The position numbers were made by a program, and so were the translations under genes. 45,000 nt of DNA from Zygnema cylindricum (Eukaryota > Streptophyta > Zygnematophyceae > Zygnematales > Zygnemataceae): positions 343,225 to 388,224 of the forward strand of contig JBBHKE010001283.1 of assembly GCA_037447655.1 (NCBI GenBank), written 5' to 3'. Shown here in pieces: positions 34,401 through 45,000 of the stretch (position 1 is the stretch's first letter; the number at the start of each line of letters is the position of its first letter). The notes beneath the pieces are model-generated. The model made no database searches, was not told the origin of the DNA, and saw only the letters and a list, made by a program, of their open reading frames with translations.

Positions 34401-36159
34401 TTCCCTGTTTCGGATCACCCCGAAATGCTCCTTGCGACCATTCTGCATCATAATTTTTTTAAAAAGAAGTTTTGTTAACTAATTAACAAATTAAAGACCA
34501 TCATTTCTTCAAAAAATAGATAACTAGTTTCAAAGATGTGAAAACAACGAAACAAACAATACAACGTTATTTCATAAAGTTACTGAACAATGATGCACCA
34601 CAATTAACGTCAATTACTTCAAATTTTATTTACCTTATTTGTTTTCCCATTCATTTCGAGAAATTCTAGCATATGACAAGGGGACGGCCCCACACTCTCC
34701 AACTCCATTGAAAACAAATCACATAAATTAACCCCTCTAGCGCTATTTCTTCGACCGGCCGCGAAATGGGTTAAAAGGGTTATCGATCAGGCTAACATAT
34801 TTTCATGAGCATGTGATAAAGTAGTACAAGCCTCGAGCCATCTTCTGCTCATACTTTTCAATTGTTTCGCGTTATAGCCATCGCTCATTGCTCCCGATTG
34901 CCGATCTAAATATTGTTATTTACATCGTATTCCAGTCCGTCGAATAATCCCTTTTATTATTGTCTCAGCGTCTAGACCTTTTCTTACATCTTCTATCGGA
35001 ACCCCTAACAGGGTATATTGCGTTTTATAAAAAAACACAAGCGCTTTCAGAATTGCCTCTAAAAAACCTTTGGACAATAACAAAAAACACAAAAAATATT
35101 CAATATTAGTTTGTATACGTAAAATGAGTCGTGTTTTAAGGTCAATTGAACAAACCTAAATAGGACAAACATAAGTAAACCGAAAAAACACAACGTGCAC
35201 AAAATAAAGATAATGCAAAAAAATCCAAAATCACACATATTTTGTTATACAATGTTTACCTTTCGTGTTTATCACAAATTTTTTCTCTCTTGTTTTTTCA
35301 ATATATTTTGCTCTCACACTCCAGCTTTCGTTCTCATTTCCTCTCATATTCTAACTTTTGTCTTAATAGATCCATGACTTAATTACCTGATTCGAATGTG
35401 CACAAAAAAAATCGTTAACTGAGGCTTGATTAATAACCACCGTATCTAAAAACGGTTCGTCTACATGCGGGCCGTGATCACCCAAATTCCTTCCTTTCAT
35501 CTTTCTTATGTATTCCAGAAATGGTGTAGGGCTCCTTATCTCCTCTTGCTCGGCCCACCAATTCTGCACATAATTTAAAGTTATGTTAAATTTCGGAACA
35601 AACAACTCAAATGATGTAATGACGAAGTCAAAAGATTAAAACAAAACCATTTGTAATAGTTAACCACATGCACCAATAACATTGCAAAGCCAAAAAAAAA
35701 ACTAATGTTGACTAAAATCATTTAAAGTAAAAGTATAGTCGTTCGTATCACCTTCCATATTTTCATCCTCCGCGTGTATTGTGTCAAGGTATCCTCTCTC
35801 ACTGTCTTTTTTTGGGCAACAAACCCTTCACGCCTTGTTTCTTCTGTGTTTGCAGAGAAAGGTTCTGGTTTGGGTTTAGAAGCACTACTCGGACTTAACA
35901 TTTCATCACCGCTATTGTGTTCGCCCAAATCATCTTTGTCCTCAACTCTTCCTTTACTCGCTTCATTTCCAGGCACTGCTTTTTTGCCTCTCTTTCTTTT
36001 TGATGTCGTAGTGCCAGAATCAAGGTTTTCCCCGTTATCTTCATCATTTCTTGGGTTCCGTAAATGTCGGACCCGTGCTGCACCAAGTCCACTCACTTGC
36101 TTGGGAGGAGGTTTACTAAGAATGGCGCTAATCGAGGGAGCAACAAAGGTGTTCTCCAT
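31426..36159 (-). pseudogene. Crypton-like tyrosine recombinase (Ndc10_II fold) with GCR1-like tail, decayed
   Basis: Exon blocks on the minus strand: 36159-35752, 35563-35387, about 35075-34634, 34442-34294, about 34076-33912, 33765-33546, 32881-32612, then about 32520-31429. The N-terminus is basic and Ser/Glu-rich. Exon 3 has GAMSDGYNAKQLKSMS and GRRNSARGVNLCDL, ending MNGKTNK; exon 4 NGRKEHFGVIRNREWDLCPV; exon 5 SKTHAMRGASARAAESKG, with the HxxR of tyrosine recombinases; exon 6 IARLGRWATTHMYLSYL, with the likely catalytic Tyr, then AGF. This order is that of the Ndc10_II domain of Cryptons. A Pro-rich linker and YGLNGQPPLKALLEKK resemble GCR1_C. Breaks: TAA and TGA in exon 3 and a frame problem at its start, an AG-to-AT acceptor change before exon 5, a stop and frame change near 32462-32500, and a frame change near 31795. 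The element's own ends were not found. Confidence 0.82.
33000..33535. repeat. A/T homopolymer-rich intron of the Crypton-like gene
   Basis: TTTTGTTTTTATGTTTT repeats to about 33180, then GAAA/AAAAAA-rich DNA to 33530. Open frames rich in Phe are artefacts. It lies between the exons ending 33546 and starting 32881. Confidence 0.7.
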
Positions 36160-37029
36160 GCTTCAAAAATGATCGGAGTATCCGAAATGGTTGTTAACTG
36201 TCACATATAAACTCAAAATTACACTTATTAACAAGAAAAGATAGAAATAATAATGATGATGATTAATATTCATTTTTTTTTAATAGTATATTGTATTTTT
36301 TGTTTTATTATTTCGTGTTAATAAAATACTCATTTTTGTTCGTATTGAAATGTAGTTCACTGTTATATCATGGTAATTACGGGCTATATCTAACTATTGT
36401 ATTAAATATATTATAACACCTAGTTAAAATTGTTATATAAGAATAAGTAAAATGGTTATTTGTAGCTGGTGTACTATACATACTATAATAGGTAATTATG
36501 TCTGCTATATTAAATAATTTATAATACTTATATGTAACCGACACAATATATACATTATAACAGCCGGTAACAAGTGATATATTACATTTATTTTACCATA
36601 TTTATGTAACTGTTGAAGAATACAAATTGCAAGGGCTAGTTATAACTGTTATACTATACTAATTATAACAACTGGTTATCGCTGTTTTAATTCATTGATT
36701 ATAACGGTTATATTTAACTGTTATACTACATTATTTACAACACCTAGCTAAAAATGTTTTATTTTACTAATGATTACAGTTGTATCTAAGTGTTATGTCA
36801 TATTTATTATAACAAGTAAATAAATATACAGTTGTAGTAGATAAATATGCAGTTTTATTTACCTGTTATATTTTATATATTATGACAACTATATCTAACT
36901 ATTGTATTATACCGAATATGACAACTAGTTGTAACTGTTATAATTTATTTGTAGTTGTTGCATTATAGTAGACATAACAACTATATCTCGCTGTAATACT
37001 GTAGTAAATTTAACAGCTAGTTATAGCTT
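36160..37029. repeat. AT-rich degenerate repeat field, left part
   Basis: From about 36300 the DNA is made of TATATCTAACTGTTATA-like and TTATAACAACTAGTTATA-like words at irregular spacing of about 40 to 60 bases. Many words are palindromic. No gene. Confidence 0.65.
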
Positions 37030-38060
37030 TTATCTTATACTTATTGTAAAAGTTATATCTAACTGCAATATTTTATTAGCTGGCTGTAATATTACAGTAA
37101 ATTTAACAGCTAGTTATAGCTTTTATCTTATATATATTGTAAAAGTTATATCTAACTGCAATGTTTTATTAACTGGCTATAATATTACAGTAAATTTAAC
37201 AGCTAGTTATAGCTTTTATCTTATATATATTGTAAAAGTTATATCTAACTGCCATATATTATTTTTATCTTATATTTATGGTAAAAGTTATATCAAACTG
37301 CAATATTTTATTAACTGGCTGTAATAATATTAACTGGCTGTAATAATATAGTAAATTTAACTTCTAGTTATAGCTTTTATCTTATATTTATCGTAATACT
37401 TATATATAACTGCCATATATTATTTTTATTTTATATTTATGGTAAAAGTTATATCTAACTGCAATATTTTATTAACTGGCTGCAATATTACAGTAAATTT
37501 AGCAGCTAGTTATAGCTTTTATCTTATATACATTGTAAAAGTTATATCTAACTGCAATATTTTATTAACTGGCTGTAATATTACAGTAAATTTAACAGGT
37601 AGTTGTAGCTTTTATCTTATGTATATTGTAAAAGTTATATCTAACTGCAATATTTTATTGACTGGCTGTAATATTATAGAAAATTTAACAGCTAGTTATA
37701 GCTTTTATCTTATATTTATCGTAATAGTTATATATAACTGCTATATGTTATTTTTATCTAATATATATCGTAAAAGTTATTTTAACTGCAATATTTTATT
37801 AACTGGCGGTAATATTATAGTAAATTTAACATCTTGTTGTAGCTTTTATCTTATATTTATTGTAAAAGTTATATAACTGCAATATTTTATTAACTGGTTG
37901 TAATATTACAGTAAATTTAACAGCTAGTTATAGCTTTTATCTATCGTAATAGTTATATCTAACTGCCATATTTTATTAACTGGCTGTAACCTTATACTAA
38001 ATTTAACAGCTAGTTATAGATTTTATGTAATATTTATCATAAAAGTTATATCTAAGTGTT
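37030..38060 (+). repeat. 93-bp AT-rich satellite
   Basis: A unit of AACTGCAATATTTTATTAAC, TGGCTGTAATATTACAGTAA, ATTTAACAGCTAGTTATAGC and TTTTATCTTATATATTGTAA. TTTTATTAAC starts near 37071, 37164, 37306, 37467, 37560, 37653, 37794, 37885 and 37971; the basic step is 93, with steps near 142-161 where a half-size variant is added. A 145-codon repetitive open frame at 37439-37876 is a by-product. Confidence 0.9.
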
Positions 38061-39720
38061 ATATTTTATAACTAGATAATTATATTTATCTGTTTTATCA
38101 TATTTCTTATAACAACTATATCTTCCTGTTATATTTTATAACATACATCACCTATATATAACTGTTACTTTATACGGAATATGACGGTTAGTTGTAAGTG
38201 TTATATTTTATTTATTATAACAGTTGTTAATACTAAACATAACAACGTTATCTAGATGTTATATTTTACTAATCATAACAATTATGTCTAACTGTTATAC
38301 TATGTTAATTATTACGCTATAATAAACTATTACATAATTAACAGTTGTGCCTAATTGTTATTTTGTATAAATTACAACTTCAATATCTAACTGTGATTTT
38401 GTATTAATTATTACAATGTTTTCTAAGTATCATTATATACATTATAACATTTATATCTACACAGTTATATCTAAGTGCTATACTACACATATTACAGCAG
38501 GTCTAATCTAATTGTTATATTATTATAGTTATAACCAGTTATATATTTTATATACCCTAACTATTATAATGTGTTAATTTTCCCAGTGAGAACTGACTAT
38601 TACATTATATATATTTTAACATTTATATCTAAGTGTTATAATGTGTTAATTATTAGAGTTAACTAACTATTACATTCTATTTTTTATAACAAATTACATT
38701 ATATTTATCTTAAGAGATAAAATTAATTGTTATATTATACATATTATAAAAGTTGTATCTAACCGTTATATTATGTTAATTATTACAAGTATATAAACTT
38801 TTACATTATAGTAGTTATAACAGTTGAAACTAACTGTCATATTATATATATTATGACAATTATAACTAACCGTTACATTCTATTTATTATAATTATTATT
38901 AGTATACACTACAACTATAACAGTAGTTGTAACAGCAGTTTCATATATTATACTTCAACTATTATTATATACAGTATTTATATTATAACGCCTACTTCAA
39001 ATATATTAAACAGATAATAATGTGCATTATAGTATATATTACAAATATTACTTATGTTAAATATGTATTATAACGTTTTATAACGTATTATACTATATCA
39101 GTTACATGTGTTAGAAATGTTACTCGATATGTTATAGATATTGTAATTGTCATTATATATACGATAATTATTATTAATACATATATTTTTTAAATTATAA
39201 CCATTATTATTACATATTTTATATGTATTAAATATATTACATCTGTTGCTGTGTATATTATATGTATATATAACTTTTATTGTGATATATATTACATATA
39301 TTATAACTAAACTGTTTTATATATATTTAATATATTTTACTACTAAACTGTTGTTACATATATTACATATATTACTGTTATTACTATATATATTATATAT
39401 ATATTAAAGCCATTAGTGTTATATACATTATATACATTGTACCTTTTATTCTATATTATACATATTGTAAATGTTATTATAGGTATTATAGAAATTATAA
39501 CTAAACTGACGGTCTGTATATTTATTATGCGTGTGATAAATCCTTTTATTAGATCTATGATATATTTTGAGCAAATGTTATACACATTGTAATAATTATT
39601 ATTTTTTTATTGTTATTGTTATTCTTATTATTATATAATAATTATTATTTTTTTATTGTTGTTCTTATTTTTATTATTATATATGTTAGTATCATTATTA
39701 TTATTCAAGTCTAGAAACTT
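38061..39720. repeat. AT-rich degenerate repeat field, right part
   Basis: Continues as TTATAACNNTTATATCTAACTG-like words to about 38950, then decays to ATTATATATATTA low-complexity DNA and TTATTATT repeats at 39590-39700. No gene or RNA recognised. Confidence 0.65.
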
Positions 39721-39854
39721 CCTAAACCACCTTTTTTAGTCTAACTATGAAACGGTAATAATTATCTACAATAAAATATTGCAACAAAAATAGAAATAAA
39801 TACAATATAAAAATCCGAAACAAAAACAAAACAAGTAACAAAAAACAGGGGAAT

Positions 39855-39925
39855 GGGGGAGAGAGGGAGAGGGAGAGGGAGAGAGAGAGGGAGAGGGAGA
39901 GGAGGGGAAGAGAGAGAGAGACTTG
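39855..39925. repeat. GA microsatellite
   Basis: GGGAGAGGGAGAG-type purine tract of about 70 bases. Confidence 0.9.
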
Positions 39926-40346
39926 CAATGTAAGAAGAACACAACCACACAAAAGAGGGGAGACACAATGTGAGGATAGTAGAAACACCCACCGAGAGGG
40001 AATACTTCGAGCAGCCACAGATAGGAAAAAGGCGAGAAAGAAAGGGCGTCTGGGGAAGCTACAACAAATGGGAGACATGGATAAAAGAAAAGGTTTTAGG
40101 GATAAAACAACAGACATTATGGTTCGTTCACATGAAAAAGTTTAAAACGGAATTATTCAATATAATGCTTCTTCATGTTTCATAGATATTTTTGTTGTTG
40201 GAAAAACTAATATTAAAGAGGGAGGAGGTAAAGGGAAGTGAGAAACAAAAATGAAAAAAAGAGAAAGAAAACGAGTTAAAAATTTACGTATAATCTAAAA
40301 AGGGGGCATCTCCACTACGAAGAAGAAGACACGAATGATAAAAAGG
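39926..40346. other. DNA flanking the copia LTR
   Basis: No gene recognised. AAAGG at 40342-40346 directly precedes the LTR and would be the left target duplication; the right one is outside the window. Confidence 0.5.
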
Positions 40347-41031
40347 TGTTGGATCTTAAAATAAATAACTCACTCAAAATAAATGCTCAAAAAAAAAAAA
40401 AAAAACATCACACAGCGGAAGCTCATAAAAGACAAGAGGAATATTCAGCCAAAAAGATTTATAAGTGTTCTTGACCGAAGCCTCTTTACATCATCTCTCT
40501 TCTCTCTTCTCTCTCTTCTCTATCCTCTTTAAATAATCTCTTACTCCAATATCAAATCCTCTATGATTCAATCATGTAAGATACAATTGATAGATTACGA
40601 TTAATTCTATCGATACTCTGCACATGTACACTGTTGCCTATATATACTCGCTACTCTGCACTAAGAGACAACAAGATAAGACAAGCAAAACTTAGCGTAG
40701 CGACGAAGTCTGTCCCTAGCTGACTGTGCACTCTTCAATGAAAGTTCCACGAAGGAAGGCGCACACGCTTCTTCCTTTGAAACAACAAACTCCAAAATGT
40801 TGACTTAAACACGTGTCGCTTCACGAACACACCTGCACGCAAAATGTAACACCTGCGCACGAAATAAACAAGTGACACAAAACGAAATAGTATGTTTCGT
40901 TCGCGGACATCAAAAAGTACCGTCGCGAAACGACGTCGTACTTTTGTATGATGACGCGACACTTCGCGTCAAACAAACAAATGTTGGTATGACGCTTCGC
41001 GGAAATACCGCGAATCGACAATATCCCAACA
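40347..41031 (-). repeat. 3' LTR of the copia element (685 bp)
   Basis: Bounded by TGTTGG on the plus-strand left and CCAACA on the right, i.e. the usual TG...CA LTR ends with a 6-base inverted repeat. On the minus strand it starts directly after the polypurine tract. A TATATATA stretch at 40640-40650 followed by simple CT/GA repeats near 40497-40530 may be the promoter and downstream leader. Confidence 0.85.
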
Positions 41032-41042
41032 ATCCCCCTCTT
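41032..41042 (-). promoter_or_regulatory. Polypurine tract for plus-strand priming
   Basis: AAGAGGGGGAT on the minus strand directly precedes the LTR start TGTTGGG. This position and composition are typical of copia polypurine tracts. Confidence 0.85.
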
Positions 41043-41064
41043 ATTGTCGTAATCGCCAAACTCT

Positions 41065-44000
41065 TCAAAATAATCCAAGTTTTGGTCGCCCCCTCTCAAA
41101 CACATCATGTGTGGCAGCCTTTGTCAACAAATCAGCCGCCTCCTCTTTTGTTGGAACGTACGAAAATACAATCTCGATCGCCGTAACCAAATCTCTTACA
41201 AAATGCCATTGGATCCTGATGTGTTTGGTCCTCTTGTGAAACACAGGATTTTTCGCCAACGCCATCGAACTCATGCTGTCAGAATAAATCGTCATACAAC
41301 CAATAGGAACGCTCAACTCGCGTAGCATCTCTTTAATCCAAATCGAAGCCTTAGCTGCATGACACACAGCCATATACTCAGATTCAGTGGAACTTAACGC
41401 AACCGTAGGTTGTAGCCTAGAACTCCACGAGATCGCAGCTCCTCCAAAAATAAATGCATATCCTGACGTGGACTTACTTGAATCAAAATCGCCGCCCCAA
41501 TCCGCATCACAATACCCAACACACTCCAAAGAATTTTTGTTAGAAGTGAATAAAAGTCCAAGATGAATCGTACCAACCAATTATCGAAAGATACGTCGTA
41601 CGGCCTCCCAATGCGCCTTCTTTGGCTCGTGACAATAACGGTTGACGATAGAAACCGCGGCCGAAATATCTGGACGAGTACCAACGCTAAGGTTCATAAG
41701 TGAACCAACCGCCTCTCGATAAGGTACGTCGATCGAATCCTCCTCTTCAAACTTACGAATGTGTAGATTTGCATCCAACGGTGTAGAAAGCGGTTTCGCG
41801 TCAGTCATTCCGAATCTCTCCAAAATCTCCTTACAATATTGAGCTTGACTCAATTTAATGTTCCCCTCCTTGTCACGTATCACTTCAATCCCCAAAATAT
41901 ATCGTACCTCTCCAAGATCTGTTACTTTGAAATGTAAACCAAGATAACGTTTCAACTCATTAATGCGCTCCAACTTGTCGCATGCCATCAAGAAATCATC
42001 CACATAAACGGAAAAGATGATTTGATCAACTCCTTCACCTTTCACGTAAATTCCACAATTCGACGTAGTCCGTATAAATCCAAACTTCAATAGCACTTGA
42101 TGAAGTCTCAAATACCAAGTGCGTGGTGCTTGTTTCAAACCATATAATGATTTTCTCAAACGCCATACATTTCCTTCCTTCAAAGGAGAGACACCTTCCG
42201 GTACCTTCATATATACCTCTTCCTCCAACTCACCATTTAAAAACGCGGTCTTAACGTCCATTTGATGGACGTGCTTCTTCCCCATCGCTGCAATTGCAGT
42301 AATAATCCGTAGTGAGTCGAACTTCACCACGGGAGCACAAGTCTCCTTAAAATCGATTCCCTCACGTTGTTGGAACCCTTTACACACAAGCCTTGCCTTG
42401 TACTTAATTATTTCACCCGACGCTCCAGTTTTGGTTTTAAAGACCCACTTTGCATCAATCGCCTTTTTCCCCTCCGATAATTTCACTTCCTCAAAAGTTT
42501 GATTATCAACCACCGACTTAAATTCTTTCTCCCACGCCGGTTTCCACTTACTCTCCCAATCAATCGACCTCCTAGCATCGACATAAGATTGAGGGTCGCC
42601 GGTCATATTTTCCGTAAGTGATTGCTACAAAAGAAACTCCGTCTCCTTAGCATCGGAAAGAAAATAATGCGAATTCGATGCATTTTCCCTTTTTCGATCG
42701 TAAGTGAGTTTCTCCGGTTTCTTCCCCTTTGTAATCCGAGAGCTCCTCCTAATAACTTGCTCCTCCTCCTTTTCCTCTTTCTCTTCCTCGGATTCAATTT
42801 CAATTTCCTTCTCACTCGATTTAGAACTCAATTTAGAACTTTGAGATTTCCGAATGTTCGAAGGCACTCGGGAATCCAAAGATCCATTACTCTTTCTTTC
42901 AAATTCAATTTCAACCGATTTCTTCAAGTTCTTTTTCTTAGTGTTCTCATTCGGTTCCACATCGGATTCCGAATCCCCAATGAATGGAAAACTCTCAATT
43001 TCACTCTCCTCATAGAAATCCAAATTTTCCTTAAATTTCCCAACGGAATTCATGGCGGATTTGAGATCCTCATGAAAATCCACATTCCGAGATTCCTCCA
43101 CGGTGTGACGAGCCGGATCATATACTCAGTATAAACTCCCCTTGGCACTATATCCAACAAAAATTCCGGGCCAACTCCTTGGTACAAATTTCCCCTTCCT
43201 CTTAATTGATTCCACATAAACCGTAGCATGACATCCCCAAATTCTCAAATGATGAACCGTGGGCTTTCTCCCACTCCATAACTCCTACGGTGTTTTACTC
43301 CCGGAAACCGAAGTGAGTCTTCGGTTACAAATATAATTCGCCGTAAGAATCGCATCTCCCCACAAAAACATCTCTCGTCCGGAGCTATGAACCATCGCAC
43401 GGACCATTTCTTGTAAGGTACGATTCTTCCTCTCGGCCACTCCATTTGACTCCGGAGAATAAGGCGCCGTGAATTGATGCCTTATCCCCCACTCCTTACA
43501 TTACCCCTCAAAAACAACAAACTCCCCTCCATTGTCCGAACGAATGGACTTAAGCTTCTTATCAATCTGCCTTTCGGCCATCACATGCCATTCTTTAAAT
43601 TTTTCAAATGCATCCGATTTCTTTTTCAATAAATACACCCATGAATTCCGAGAGAAGTCATCAACAATCACCAAAGTATACTTGTTACCTCCAATTGTCT
43701 CGGGTTTAATATGTCCACAAAGATCGATGTGAACAGCCTCCAAAGGACTTTGAGCTCGATGCTTGATGTCTTTATTCGGATGGGATTTCCGAATTTGACG
43801 TCCTTTGCTACATCCTCCGCATTCGTTCACCTTCTCACCAGATGCGAGGTCCAAACCCCTCACCGAAGAATGACGAATCATCTTCTTCAAACTTACCTCG
43901 GATGTGTGACACATCCGATGATGCCATAAGGTAATATCACCTTTCAACTCCGAAATTTGATGTGAAATTCCCTCGGTGGGAACTTTAGATTTCGGCCTCC

Positions 44001-45000
44001 TCCATAAGAGCCGACTATGATTCGCATCCGTTACAACTCCTTCTCCAATTACATTCCCCTTGTCATTCCAAATCTCAATAGATTGATCACCTTTCGCAGG
44101 TAAGCTTCCACCACTCTTTTGGATTTGTGGAACGCTTAACAAATTGACCCAACCGTCCGGAATGTAAAGAGTATTTTGAAGACGATACTCCGTCGATCTC
44201 TCTTTCCCATCATTATCCCATGAAAGAAGATCAAGCCGAACCGTGCCAACCGTACCAACCGAAATGACATGGCCGCTTGCAACCGTAATAAACTTTGGAA
44301 CCGTAAGTTCCCTCATGTCATCAAACAAGGTAGCATCCGTGCAAACATGGTGAGATGCCCCCGTATCAATGATCCACTCTTTCTCCAAATTTCCTCCACT
44401 ACTTACCGAATCAAGGGTAAGTTTAAGAACCGGAAAATCATCACCGGTTTCATTACCATAGTCAAAGTAATTTGCATTACCATAACCACGACCACCACCG
44501 CGGCCTCCACCTCGGCCGCCACCTCGGGCGCCTCTATCACCTCCTCTACCTCCTCTTCCACTTCCGGAATCTCCACTCTTTGCATAACATTGAGGGATCG
44601 TATGCCCCCACTTACCGCAAAAATGACATTGCTTATCCTTATCCGGACAAGATGAAGACAAATGTCCAAACCGGTTACACCGGTAGCATGTCACATTGGA
44701 AAGATCCGAAGGGACTTTCGGTGGACGACCTTGCTCCCTCTTGTTGCCTCGGCCGCCACCACCACCTCTCGGGCCACCTCCTCTACCACCTCCTCTACCA
44801 CCGGCATAGTTAAGATCCGGGGTTTCGGGAGTAGTAGAGTTGAGAACTCCTCCTCCACTTGAAGAAGCCGATGGAGTTCCCTCCGACATTTTGATAAAAT
44901 TAACGGTGAATCCGAAAGTATTATCCGCCTTCGCTCGTAAAATAGCTTTAAGATGCGAAAGCTTCTCCGGCAAAGCGTTAAGAAAAACGCTTAATTTATC
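41065..45000 (-). pseudogene. Copia Gag-Pol polyprotein, one frame with five stops
   Basis: One reading frame runs from beyond the window to a TGA at 41067. Counting from 44973: zinc knuckles CYRCNRFGHLSSSC (codons 96-109) and CHFCGKWGHTIPQC (116-129) within Gly/Arg-rich DNA; protease DTGA at 203-206; integrase HHCC (H352, H356, C385, C388) and catalytic D417 and D480, with the Glu downstream of the first stop. Reverse transcriptase starts near 42560, with YVDD at about 42006-41995. RNase H has GYCDADWGGD, SSTESEYMA and KRTKHIRIQ. An acidic/Ser-rich linker (about 43100-42630) separates integrase and reverse transcriptase. In-frame stops: TAA 43503-43501, TAG 43287-43285, TGA 43128-43126, TAG 42627-42625, TAA 41583-41581. 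No frameshift was seen. It would have made the proteins for reverse transcription and integration. Confidence 0.93.

Larger units (their letters stand above)
40347..45000 (-). mobile_element. Ty1/copia LTR retrotransposon, 5' part beyond the window
   Basis: Minus-strand element with domain order gag, protease, integrase, reverse transcriptase, RNase H, then polypurine tract and 3' LTR. Integrase before reverse transcriptase defines copia (Pseudoviridae-type) against gypsy. The 5' LTR, primer site and gag start lie past 45000. It is inactive on its own because of five stop codons. Confidence 0.95.

Noticed and set aside
37439-37876. 145-codon repetitive open frame
   Set aside because: The 93-bp satellite unit is divisible by three, so the frame stays open by chance through the repeats.
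41065-43503. Reassigned stop codons (TAA/TAG read as an amino acid)
   Set aside because: The stops in the copia element fall at positions usually Tyr, Arg or unknown, not at one residue such as Gln, and SEC15 exons have no in-frame stops; pseudogene decay explains them.
44269-44862. Plus-strand frames rich in Ser, Thr, His and Tyr
   Set aside because: Antisense shadows of the Gly/Arg-rich zinc-knuckle region of the copia polyprotein.

Overview
The window is eukaryotic nuclear DNA. It holds one recognisable spliced housekeeping gene, and the rest is almost entirely transposable elements and satellite-like repeats. The gene, on the minus strand at the left edge, encodes the exocyst subunit SEC15. 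Its exons read like land-plant SEC15 (for example the stretch [17 protein letters not shown]), and with the plant-style Ty1/copia element at the right edge this suggests a streptophyte or other green-lineage genome. The species cannot be named from the sequence.

Layout. 1-8556: SEC15, 11 exons visible, 3' end outside the window; five of its introns carry decayed tandem copies of neighbouring exon edges. 8557-10710: upstream DNA and a degenerate minisatellite. 11002-12300: a broken PIF/Harbinger-type DDE transposase. 12775-14170: two CT/GA-rich blocks in opposite orientation. 14880-17060: TA microsatellites up to about 0.9 kb long, mixed with a CTGCCTGCC-containing module. 17500-25270: a dense nest of terminal-inverted-repeat elements. 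Foldbacks, TAA-flanked Harbinger-like elements standing end to end, a 49-bp minisatellite, a hAT-like element and four copies of one TA-flanked MITE family are inserted into or beside one another; a fifth copy lies at 28.4 kb. 25804-26693: remnant of a hAT transposase. 28900-31400: AT-rich DNA without recognisable content. 31426-36159: a decayed multi-exon gene for a Crypton-like tyrosine recombinase (Ndc10_II fold) with a probable GCR1-like C-terminal domain. 36300-39600: an AT-rich satellite field with a 93-bp repeat core. 40347-45000: a Ty1/copia retrotransposon on the minus strand, with its 3' LTR complete and its 5' part beyond the window; its single reading frame is broken only by five stop codons.

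Only SEC15 appears functional; its product would act in tethering secretory vesicles at the plasma membrane. The other coding sequences belong to at least four transposon superfamilies and all are broken. The most unusual features are the repeated copying of exon-intron junctions inside SEC15, the back-to-back stack of Harbinger-like elements sharing their TAA target triplets, the three-level nest hAT > MITE > MITE that fixes the ends of a probably undescribed MITE family, and a Crypton-type recombinase in an apparently green-lineage genome.
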